Below, one piece after another: positions 18,591 through 26,156 of a stretch of 64,000 bases of DNA. The translations under genes and the position numbers were made by a program. Position 1 is the first letter of the stretch; every line of letters starts with the position of its first letter. The notes beneath the pieces are model-generated. The model made no database searches and had not been told where the DNA came from. It saw nothing but the letters and a program-made list of their open reading frames with translations. This stretch comes from Loktanella sp. DSM 29012 (GTDB lineage: Bacteria; Pseudomonadota; Alphaproteobacteria; Rhodobacterales; Rhodobacteraceae). Location: the NCBI RefSeq assembly GCF_900110705.1, contig NZ_FOEJ01000001.1, positions 751,501 through 815,500 on the forward strand, read 5' to 3'.

Positions 18591-20574
18591 CATTCCCGCA
18601 CCCGAGGTGCCGCAACCGCGGTTCGTCATCCGCGCAATCACCGTGATCGGGATCGCGCTGTCGCTGTTCCAGCTCTATGCCGCCGGTGTGCAGCCGCTTG
18701 GTCTGTTTTTCCAGCGTCCCATCCATCTGGGTTTCGTTCTGGTCCTGTGTTTCCTGCTGTATCCCGCCTTTGGCCGTGGCAAGGCGCGGGGTCCCTTGGG
18801 CTGGGCCATCGATGGTGTGCTGATCCTCGCAGGGATTGCCGCGGGGGCCTGGGTGCCGTTGAATATCGACACCATTGCGAACCAGATTTTCCCGCGTCCC
18901 ATCGACGTCTGGATGGGCATCGTCACGATCATCGTCGTGCTCGAGGCCGCGCGCCGGGCCGTGGGCCTTGGCATGACGCTGATCGGCGCGTTCTTTATCG
19001 TTTATGCCTTTGCCGGCAACCGCGGCGAGCTGCCGTTTCTGGCGGACTGGATGCCCGGCATCCTCAATCACCGGGGCTATTCGCTGGACCGGCTGGCCAG
19101 CCAGATGACGCTGGGTGCCGAGGGGATTTTCGGGATTCCGCTGGGCGTGGCTGCGACCTTTGTTTTCATCTTTGTGTTGTTCGGTGCCTTTCTCGAAGTT
19201 ACGGGCGCGGGCAAATTCTTTATCGACCTGGCCTATGCCGCTGCGGGCAAGCAGCGCGGCGGACCGGCCAAGGCCGCGGTGATCGCCAGCGCCGGCATGG
19301 GATCGATTTCAGGATCGGCGATTGCGAACGTGGTGACGACCGGCGCATTTACGATCCCCCTGATGAAGCGGCTGGGCTACCGCCCGGCGCAGGCTGGCGG
19401 GATCGAAGCTGCTGCCTCGACCGGTGGGCAGATCATGCCACCGCTGATGGGCGCGGGCGCATTCCTGATGAGCGAATTCACCCGGATGCCATATGTCGAC
19501 ATCGTTTTGGTCTCGATTTTCCCGGCGATCCTGTATTTCGGGACCGTCTACCTGCTGGTCCATATCGCCGCCGTGAAACAGGGAATGCAGGGCCTGTCCG
19601 CAGAGGAATTGCCCAGCGTGCGCAAGGTGCTGGCCGAAGGGTGGCATTTCCTGCTGCCACTCGTCGCCTTGGTCATTCTGCTGGTTGCGGGCTATTCGCC
19701 CATGCGTGTCGGTTTCTATGCGATCCTTGCGATCATGGCGGCGGCATCGGCACGCGCGCTGTGGGATTTCCAACGTAACGGGCCAACGGCAGACCGGTTC
19801 GTCGCGATGTGCCGTCGCGGTGTGGCGCTGACACTCGAGGCACTGGATCTGGGCGCGCGCAACGCCGTCGCGGTGTCCGTGGCCTGCGCTGTTGCAGGCA
19901 TCATCGTGGGTGTCGTGGGCCTGACGGGTCTGGGCCTGAAATTCTCGGCGATGATGATCGCATTTTCGGGTGGCAACATCGTTCTGGCGCTGATCCTCGT
20001 GCTGCTGGCCAGCTTGGTTCTGGGCATGGGGCTGCCAGTGACGGCAGCCTATATCGTCCTGATCATCCTCGTGGGCCCGGCTCTGACCGAACAGTTCGGC
20101 ATGCCAATCCTGATCGCGCATCTGGTCGTGTTCTGGTATTCGCAGGACAGTAACGTGACGCCGCCAGTCGCCTTGGCAGGCTTTGCCGGTGCTGCGATCG
20201 CGGGATCAAAACCGATGGAAACCAGTGTGCAAGCGTGGAAATATGCCAAGGGCCTGTACCTGATCCCGCTGTTCATGGTGTTCAATCCGGAAATCATTCT
20301 GGGCGGGCCATTGCCGCTGGTGCTGTGGTCAGGGGCCATTGCCATATTGGGTCTGGTCGCCTTTGCCGCCGCGCTCGAAGGTTATTTGTGGGGGCCGATG
20401 TCGGTCTGGATGCGTATATTGCTGGTGCCCGGTGTCGTCGCATTGTTCTGGCCCAACCTGACCGTCGAAATCGTCGGATCGCTGTTGATCGCGCTCTTGC
20501 TGGGGCTGAATTGGTCCGTGGCGCGCCGCTCGGCTGGCGATGCGGGGCCGCGGCCTGCTGCATCCGGGTCATGA
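18574..20574 (+). CDS. TRAP transporter permease, fused 4TM/12TM
   Basis: A 666-aa inner-membrane protein in which the small and large TRAP subunits are fused, as is normal for TAXI systems. The first roughly 150 residues hold four membrane segments; then comes the large DctM-like domain, with conserved GSISGSAIANVVTTGAFTIP and EAAASTGGQIMPPLMGAGAF, and later LGMGLPVTAAYIVLIILVGP. Transport is driven by an ion gradient, not ATP. It is the last gene of the operon; a strong inverted repeat follows before the convergent RND genes. Confidence 0.94.
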   Translation: MTTIPDIPAPEVPQPRFVIRAITVIGIALSLFQLYAAGVQPLGLFFQRPIHLGFVLVLCFLLYPAFGRGKARGPLGWAIDGVLILAGIAAGAWVPLNIDTIANQIFPRPIDVWMGIVTIIVVLEAARRAVGLGMTLIGAFFIVYAFAGNRGELPFLADWMPGILNHRGYSLDRLASQMTLGAEGIFGIPLGVAATFVFIFVLFGAFLEVTGAGKFFIDLAYAAAGKQRGGPAKAAVIASAGMGSISGSAIANVVTTGAFTIPLMKRLGYRPAQAGGIEAAASTGGQIMPPLMGAGAFLMSEFTRMPYVDIVLVSIFPAILYFGTVYLLVHIAAVKQGMQGLSAEELPSVRKVLAEGWHFLLPLVALVILLVAGYSPMRVGFYAILAIMAAASARALWDFQRNGPTADRFVAMCRRGVALTLEALDLGARNAVAVSVACAVAGIIVGVVGLTGLGLKFSAMMIAFSGGNIVLALILVLLASLVLGMGLPVTAAYIVLIILVGPALTEQFGMPILIAHLVVFWYSQDSNVTPPVALAGFAGAAIAGSKPMETSVQAWKYAKGLYLIPLFMVFNPEIILGGPLPLVLWSGAIAILGLVAFAAALEGYLWGPMSVWMRILLVPGVVALFWPNLTVEIVGSLLIALLLGLNWSVARRSAGDAGPRPAASGS

Positions 20575-20581
20575 CCCGGCA

Positions 20582-20611
20582 GGCGCGTCCACGTGATACC
20601 GTGGCCGCGCC
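20582..20611. terminator. Probable bidirectional terminator between TRAP and RND operons
   Basis: An inverted repeat GGCGCG-T-CCACG / CGTGG-C-CGCGCC with a 6-base loop lies in the 47-bp gap between two converging operons. One mismatch interrupts an 11-bp stem. There is no clear T-run on either side, so termination is inferred from position and stem strength. Confidence 0.55.
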
Positions 20612-20621
20612 CCCGTAGGCA

Positions 20622-23600
20622 TCAGGCGGGGGCCGGCACGGCCCCGTCGGCGGCCTTCTTGTCGGCGATCCGCTCCTTGCGCAGGTAGGTGTGATACAGG
20701 ACCGGGACACCCACCAGCGTCAGGACCGAGGCAAAGCCGAGACCGCCCATGATCGTCACGGACATCGCCGCAAAGAAGCTGTCGGACAGCAGCGGCACCA
20801 TACCCAGGATCGTGGTTGCCGCGGCCAGAACCACGGGCCGCAGACGGCTGACACTGGCCGTGACGATGGCCTCATGTTGCGGCAGGCCTTCGGCCTTTTG
20901 CGCATCGATCTCCTCGACCAGAACGATGGCGTTCTTGATCAACATGCCCGACAGCGACAGCAGGCCCAGCAACGCGGTAAAGCTGAAGGGAATGTTCGAC
21001 AACAGCAGGCCGATCGCCACACCGTTGATCGCCATGGGCACGATGGTCCAGATGACCGCCGTCTGGCGTAACTTGCCGAACAACAGGATGGTGATCAGCA
21101 ACATCGTCCCAAAGGAAAGCGGCATCTGCCGACCCAGCGATTCCTGTGCCTGGCCTGCGCTCTCGAATTCGCCGCCCCATTCCATTTCATAGCCAGCCGG
21201 AACCTCGATTGCCTCGATCAGCGGACGCACCTCGGCGAACACGGTGGGCGGCGTCAGACCTTCGATGACGTTGCCTTGCACCGAAATGGTCTGGACGCGG
21301 TTTCGCCGTTCGATCACGGGGTTTTCCGGCACGACGGTGAAACCGTCCACCACCTGGCTTAGTGGCAGATAGCCTCCGATGGCCTGACTGTAGACAATCT
21401 GGTCCAGCAGCTGGCTGTCGCGTTCGGCCTCGTCGCGGGGTTTGCGCACGATAATGTCGATCAGCCGGTCGCGTTCGCGGTAGGTGCCGGCAGGAATGCC
21501 GTTGGTCGCAAGGGCAATTGCAGTCGCCACGTCGCTGCGGGTGATGCCTGCCGCCTGTGCACGATCCTCTGCATAGATCGGGCGGGTTGTGATTTCGACC
21601 TCGCGCCAGTCGTTGTGTTCGGTGTGCAGCAAGTCGGTGCTGTTGCGCAGGATCGCCTCTGCCTCCGCGGCCAGTTCACGCAGTACGGCAGGGTCGGGAC
21701 CAGAAAAGCGTGCCTCGATATCCGAACCGGTCGCGGGACCAAAGATGATGCGTTTCGACTGAAGCTCTGCCCAGGGCAGCGCTTCGATCACGAATTGATC
21801 CAGCTCTGTGCGCAGGGCGGGGATCGCCTCGGGGGATGTGGCACGGATCACCAGCTGGGCATAGGAACTGTCGGCGCGGGCAGGGCTGTAGGTCAGCACG
21901 TAGCGCGACAGGCCTTGCCCGACTGTTGCGGTCACAGCTTCGACGTCGTCTCGGGCCAGCAGCCAGTCCTCGACCACGGCGATATCGGCGGACGATTCCT
22001 CGATGGCGGTGCCCTGTGCGGCTTTGTATTCAAGGTAAAAGATGGGTGTCGTCGCCGCAGGAAAGAACTGCTGTTTGACTTGGCCAAAGGCCATGATGCA
22101 GGCGACAGTCGTGCCCAGCAGGCCTGCGATCACCAGCCAGCGCAATTTCAGTGCCCAGCGGACCAGTTTGCCATAGGTGCGGAACACCGGGCCGTTGTAA
22201 CCGGAATCGTCTGCATCCAGCCCGCCGACCTTGAACAGGTAGTGACCCAGCAGCGGGGTGATCGTCACGCCGACGATCCACGACAGCAGCAGCGAAATGC
22301 CGATCACCGCAAACAGCGAGAACATGAATTCGCCGGACGCATCGGGCGACAGGCCGATCCCGGCAAAGGCCATGATCCCGATGATCGTGGCCCCCAGCAG
22401 CGGGATCTGGGTTTTCTGCGTGGCAATATCCGCTGCATCACGCGAATTCTTGCCCTTGCGCATTTCCTGCTGCATGCCTTCGGCCACCACGATGGCGTTG
22501 TCGACCAGCATCCCCATCGCGATGATCAGAGCACCCAGGCTGATGCGTTCGACCTTGACGTCGAACAGATACATGAAAAAGAACGTCGACAGCACGGTCA
22601 GCAGCAGCGAGGCACCGACGACGACCGCCGCGCGGGGGCCCATGAAAACAGCCAGCACCACGATCACGACCGCGACCGACATGGCAAGCGACACCAGAAA
22701 GTTGCTGTTGGCCTCGTCCACAACCCGGTGTTGTTCGTAGATCGGGCTGACTTCGACGCCGACAGGCAGCAGCGTTTCCAGCACGGCCAGCTCTGCCTCG
22801 ACCCGGCGACCGACATCGACGATATTTTCAGATACCAGGCCCGACACGCCCAATGTGAACACCTCCTGACCATTGTGACGCAGGATGTGATCGGGATTTT
22901 CAATGCGCGCGCGTTTGACGTCCGCGATGTCCAGCAGGTTCAGGACCTCGCCGCCGAAACCAAAGGTCAGACCGCTGATTTCGCGCACGCTGTCCTCTGC
23001 CGATGGTCCCTGGATTTGCAGATTCGCACTGCCATTGTTGACGAAACCGGTCGGGTTGATGGCGGTGGAATCGCTGATCGCGCCGATGATGACCGCCGGA
23101 TCGACCCCCAGCTGCGACAGTGTCTGCGATGACGGTTCGACGAAAATCGCCTCTTGTGGCAGGCCCTGCAGCTGGACATTGGCCACGCCGTCCACGGTCA
23201 GCAGTTCGCGGCGCATGAAACTGGCGATGTCCCAGATTTCCGAATCGCTATAGCCGGGGGCCGCTACGGCATACAGGATGCCATAAACATCACCGAAATC
23301 GTCGTTCACGGTTGATGGCAGCGCATCCGCTGGCAGGGATGCACGTGCATCTGACACACGGTCACGCAGGTCGTCCCAGACCTGCGGCAGTGTATCGCCA
23401 TCGTATTGATCCTCGACCTCGACCTCGATGACCGACATGCCCTGGGTGTTGCGCGATGTGACGTTCTTGACCTCGTCCATCTGCTGGATCGCGGCCTCTA
23501 GCACCTCTGATACTTCGGTGGCCACCTCGGCCGAGGTCGCACCTGGGTAGGGCGTGATGACAAGCGCGTTCTTAAGCGTAAAGGTCGGGTCTTCCAGCTT

Positions 23601-23699
23601 GCCGACGGACATATAGCCGAACAATCCGCCAAAAATGGCGAACAGGATGAACATCCAGGTGTAGAGGGGAGATTCGATCGAAAAGCGGGCGATTTTCAT
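20622..23699 (-). CDS. RND-family efflux permease
   Basis: A 1025-aa proton-driven exporter of the resistance-nodulation-division superfamily. It has the usual two-fold plan: a first transmembrane helix near residues 12-32, a large periplasmic loop, membrane helices about 335-540, a second periplasmic loop and helices 850-1015. Visible blocks include YPGATSAEVATEVSEVLE, GMLVDNAIVVAEGMQQE (helix 4 region) and SGMLIKNAIVLVEEID. It most resembles the subgroup with SVGKLEDPTFTLKNALV at the N-terminus, often annotated only as RND transporter. The adaptor gene is 4 bp upstream. No outer-membrane channel gene is nearby. Substrate unknown. Confidence 0.93.
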   Translation of the reverse strand: MKIARFSIESPLYTWMFILFAIFGGLFGYMSVGKLEDPTFTLKNALVITPYPGATSAEVATEVSEVLEAAIQQMDEVKNVTSRNTQGMSVIEVEVEDQYDGDTLPQVWDDLRDRVSDARASLPADALPSTVNDDFGDVYGILYAVAAPGYSDSEIWDIASFMRRELLTVDGVANVQLQGLPQEAIFVEPSSQTLSQLGVDPAVIIGAISDSTAINPTGFVNNGSANLQIQGPSAEDSVREISGLTFGFGGEVLNLLDIADVKRARIENPDHILRHNGQEVFTLGVSGLVSENIVDVGRRVEAELAVLETLLPVGVEVSPIYEQHRVVDEANSNFLVSLAMSVAVVIVVLAVFMGPRAAVVVGASLLLTVLSTFFFMYLFDVKVERISLGALIIAMGMLVDNAIVVAEGMQQEMRKGKNSRDAADIATQKTQIPLLGATIIGIMAFAGIGLSPDASGEFMFSLFAVIGISLLLSWIVGVTITPLLGHYLFKVGGLDADDSGYNGPVFRTYGKLVRWALKLRWLVIAGLLGTTVACIMAFGQVKQQFFPAATTPIFYLEYKAAQGTAIEESSADIAVVEDWLLARDDVEAVTATVGQGLSRYVLTYSPARADSSYAQLVIRATSPEAIPALRTELDQFVIEALPWAELQSKRIIFGPATGSDIEARFSGPDPAVLRELAAEAEAILRNSTDLLHTEHNDWREVEITTRPIYAEDRAQAAGITRSDVATAIALATNGIPAGTYRERDRLIDIIVRKPRDEAERDSQLLDQIVYSQAIGGYLPLSQVVDGFTVVPENPVIERRNRVQTISVQGNVIEGLTPPTVFAEVRPLIEAIEVPAGYEMEWGGEFESAGQAQESLGRQMPLSFGTMLLITILLFGKLRQTAVIWTIVPMAINGVAIGLLLSNIPFSFTALLGLLSLSGMLIKNAIVLVEEIDAQKAEGLPQHEAIVTASVSRLRPVVLAAATTILGMVPLLSDSFFAAMSVTIMGGLGFASVLTLVGVPVLYHTYLRKERIADKKAADGAVPAPA

Positions 23700-23703
23700 G
23701 GGT

Positions 23704-24780
23704 CTATTCCACCGTCAGGCCAATGAACGGACGCACGGTTTCGCCTTCGGTCAGCATTTGCAGGCCGGCGGCCACGATCTGCGTGTCGCCTGCGATGCCG
23801 CTGACCAGCAGGTCCGTCCCGTTCGGAGAACCGACCTCGACCGGTTGCCATGCCACGGTTCCGTCGGTGCCACCGGGGTTGGGCGTATAGACCAGAACGC
23901 GGGGTGATCCATTGTCATAGGACACCGCGGATGGCGGCAGCATCACCAGACTTTCGTCACCCAATGGCAGGGTCGCTGTCACGGTGATGGATGCGCCGGG
24001 AATGATCGCCGGAGGCACGTCGTCCTGCGTCAGGGCCAATGTGACCCGGTAGCTTTGCCCGATGTTCTGGGTTTCGGCGTTGAATTCGCGCAACTCCAGC
24101 GGGACGGGGGCGGCAAACAGCGGAGACGACCCGGTAAATTTCAGATCGCTGCCCTCGTCGACATTCTGAAACAGGCGTTCCGGCACGTCGATTTCGACGC
24201 GGACTTCTGACATGTCATGCAGGCGGACTATGGGCTGACCGGGGCTGACGATGGCGAAATTCGGCGTCAGACGCGACGCGACCAATGCCTCGAACGGGGC
24301 GTGAAGGCTGGCGTCCGCCAGCGCATCCTCGGCCTCGCGCAGGGCGACGGCAGCCAGATCACGGGCCGTTTGTGCGTCCTCGGCCTGTGTGGCCGACACG
24401 GCGTTCGTCGCGGCCAGGGTTTCAGCGCGGGACAGGGCGCGTTCGGCCTGCGTCAGGTTGATCTGTGCCCGTTCCACCGCCCGTTCAAATGGCCCCACGT
24501 CCAATGCTGCAATCTGCACGTCCTTTTGCAGGAACTGGCCCTCTTGGGCGTCGAACATCGTCATCTGGCCGCCGACCTCGAATGACAGATCGACCGTTTC
24601 CAACGCAACGACCTGACCAAAGAATGTCCTGTCGGTCAGCACGCTTTCGCCAGCGGCACGGATCAGTTTCACAGCCCTCATCGGGGCGGGATCACCCGAC
24701 GGTGTCAGCGCCTCGGCCTCTTGGGCGGACAGTGGTGCAGCGGCAGCAAGAGCAAAAAGGACCGTGGCAATGCGAAGCAT
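23704..24780 (-). CDS. RND periplasmic adaptor (membrane fusion protein)
   Basis: A 358-aa HlyD/AcrA-like adaptor with a signal peptide (first about 20 residues, ending PLSAQ). It has a biotinyl-lipoyl half-motif (VDLSFEVGGQMTMFDAQEGQFLQKDVQIAALD), a helical hairpin (about residues 90-150, LTQAERALSRAETLA), and the second lipoyl half (HAPFEALVASRL). It links the inner-membrane RND pump to an outer-membrane channel. It is first in the operon; a palindromic candidate operator lies just upstream, and the TetR-type gene diverges from it. Confidence 0.92.
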   Translation of the reverse strand: MLRIATVLFALAAAAPLSAQEAEALTPSGDPAPMRAVKLIRAAGESVLTDRTFFGQVVALETVDLSFEVGGQMTMFDAQEGQFLQKDVQIAALDVGPFERAVERAQINLTQAERALSRAETLAATNAVSATQAEDAQTARDLAAVALREAEDALADASLHAPFEALVASRLTPNFAIVSPGQPIVRLHDMSEVRVEIDVPERLFQNVDEGSDLKFTGSSPLFAAPVPLELREFNAETQNIGQSYRVTLALTQDDVPPAIIPGASITVTATLPLGDESLVMLPPSAVSYDNGSPRVLVYTPNPGGTDGTVAWQPVEVGSPNGTDLLVSGIAGDTQIVAAGLQMLTEGETVRPFIGLTVE

Positions 24781-24800
24781 AAATAATCTCCATCGTAGAG

Positions 24801-24816
24801 TACGGCGCAGTACTTA
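24801..24816. promoter_or_regulatory. Palindromic candidate TetR operator
   Basis: AGTAC-GGCGCA-GTACT is a 16-bp inverted repeat located 21 to 36 bases upstream of the adaptor start and about 100 bases from the divergent TetR-type gene. The place and size fit an operator through which the local TetR protein represses the pump. Not verified. Confidence 0.5.
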
Positions 24817-24911
24817 ACCCATCATCCGGCAGTGGCAAGGGGGGAAGTTCCGTCTGTTTTGCCGTGAGGTTCCCACTTTCAATTCGGGCAGGTGCGCCCT
24901 ACCGTTCGTTA

Positions 24912-25505
24912 ATGACCCAAAATCCGTCACAAACCCGTATCCTGGCCGCTGCTCGAAGTCTGTTTTTCAAACATGGCTTCGAAAAAGTATCCACCGACAT
25001 GCTGGCCCGCGAGGCCGCCGTGTCCAAAGCGACGATCTATCGCTACTTTCAGAACATGACCGATCTGTTGGGCTGCGTCGCAACGGCAGAGGTCTGCCGG
25101 TTTCGCGACGCCAACCCGCCGGCGGTCACGTCGCGGGCGGAATTGCAAGACGGACTGACGGCATTCGGAACGCGTCTGCTGACCTTTCTCAACGACCCCG
25201 AGACCGTGGCATTCGCCTGCCTGATCCACGAAGAGGCGCGTCATGCCCCAGACATGGGCCTGACATTTTACGATGCTGCGTTCCAGCAGACGCTCGATGA
25301 TCTGGCGCGGATGTTCGGTCAGGCCAAGGATTGCGGTGCACTTAAGACGGAATTCGCACCACAAGAGATTGCCGAGGATTTCATTGCCTTGCTCGAAGGG
25401 CACGGGTTCAAGCGGGCGCAGTTGGGCCTGTCGGGCCTGCCATATCCGGATGTGCCCAGCAAGGTGAACCGCGCGGTCACCACCTTGTTGCGGGCGCACG
25501 GTTAG
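24912..25505 (+). CDS. TetR/AcrR-family transcriptional regulator
   Basis: A 197-aa regulator with a classic N-terminal TetR helix-turn-helix (TRILAAARSLFFKHGFEKVSTDMLAREAAVSKATIYRYF, about residues 8-46) and a C-terminal ligand-binding domain of the AcrR-C type. The ATG at 24912 puts the helix-turn-helix at the usual distance from the N-terminus; a longer frame from 24864 adds 16 unneeded residues. It is divergent from the RND pump genes, a common arrangement in which it represses them, and a palindrome lies between the two. Confidence 0.92.
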   Translation: MTQNPSQTRILAAARSLFFKHGFEKVSTDMLAREAAVSKATIYRYFQNMTDLLGCVATAEVCRFRDANPPAVTSRAELQDGLTAFGTRLLTFLNDPETVAFACLIHEEARHAPDMGLTFYDAAFQQTLDDLARMFGQAKDCGALKTEFAPQEIAEDFIALLEGHGFKRAQLGLSGLPYPDVPSKVNRAVTTLLRAHG

Positions 25506-25537
25506 GGCCGCTGCCGCAATTGCGGTGCAGCGGCCCC
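25505..25537. terminator. Strong hairpin between tetR and the guanidine operon
   Basis: A perfect 10-bp inverted repeat GGGCCGCTGC / GCAGCGGCCC, with an inner palindrome CCGCAATTGCGG in the loop. It begins on the last base of the tetR stop and ends 6 bp from the stop of the convergent 52-aa gene. It probably ends both transcripts; there is no long T-run. Confidence 0.6.
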
Positions 25538-25542
25538 AAGGA

Positions 25543-25701
25543 TCACATGCGGCGCCAGGCCAGATAGGCCGCCAGCGCGATGATACCGCCCATCAGCGAC
25601 AGTGGAATTTCCATCCCATGCGGATGGATGTGTGCGCCGCCATGGGCCAGCGCGGGCGAGGCCGCCAAAATCGCTGCGATCGTCAGTGACAGGTATTTCA
25701 T
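25543..25701 (-). CDS. 52-aa histidine-containing secreted/membrane microprotein
   Basis: A 52-aa product that is easily missed because of its size. A signal-peptide-like start (MKYLSLTIAAILAASPALA) ends with an ALA cleavage site, followed by HGGAHIHPHGME with four histidines (20, 24, 26, 28), then a hydrophobic segment (about 32-49) and a basic end WRRM. Mature, it would be a 33-aa peptide anchored in the inner membrane with its histidines in the periplasm. Its ATG overlaps the stop of the 152-aa histidine-rich gene (ATGA), which argues strongly that it is translated. It is the last gene of the guanidine operon. A role in metal (nickel) capture is inference. Confidence 0.75.
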   Translation of the reverse strand: MKYLSLTIAAILAASPALAHGGAHIHPHGMEIPLSLMGGIIALAAYLAWRRM

Positions 25702-26156
25702 GCGTCTATTTCCTTTTTGCGTTGGGATAGAAAATCGCGGATGTCCAAGACGGATTTTTCATCCATCGAGACATAGATCAAGGACATGTTGGTGCGTTCT
25801 GTCACCATCTGGCCGGGAAAGGGCAGATAGCTCAGCTCGCGTGATCCGAATGACGGTGATGCTGTCCCGACCTGCCATTCGGTTTTCAACTCCACGTCGA
25901 TCAGTTTCAGCGCCTTGGGTCCTGCGGCGGCGGGGCGTTCAAACGGCACGCCGGCCAGCTTGAGGTAGGCCGACTTGTCACGCGCCTGCACGTAGCCGTC
26001 GATGAACTGCGCGGTCAGGACCTGCAGATCTGCCGCCGCGTCATGTTCATGCATGTGGCTGTGCAGGTGATCGCCGTCCGCGTGGTTGTGACCATGGCCA
26101 TGAGGCGCATGATCATGGTGGTGATGATGCCCGTCCGGGCCGTGATCATGTGGCAT
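25698..26156 (-). CDS. Histidine-rich protein, candidate metallochaperone of the guanidine operon
   Basis: A 152-aa cytoplasmic protein with no signal peptide. Its first 38 residues hold 17 histidines, including a run of five (positions 10-14) and many HxH pairs, followed by a folded-looking domain of about 110 residues that I do not recognise (LTAQFIDGYVQARDKSAYLKLAG, then MSLIYVSMDEKSVLDIRDFL). Histidine-rich tails of this kind are seen in nickel and zinc chaperones such as HypB, UreE and CooJ. The ATG at 26156 overlaps the end of the ureohydrolase gene by 11 bp, and a longer frame upstream is only its shadow. Since guanidine hydrolase needs nickel, a nickel-delivery role is the best guess. 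Confidence 0.8.
   Translation of the reverse strand: MPHDHGPDGHHHHHDHAPHGHGHNHADGDHLHSHMHEHDAAADLQVLTAQFIDGYVQARDKSAYLKLAGVPFERPAAAGPKALKLIDVELKTEWQVGTASPSFGSRELSYLPFPGQMVTERTNMSLIYVSMDEKSVLDIRDFLSQRKKEIDA

Noticed and set aside
21615-23132. A 505-aa open frame on the plus strand inside the RND permease gene
   Set aside because: It is antisense to a well-conserved transporter, with low-complexity composition typical of a shadow frame.
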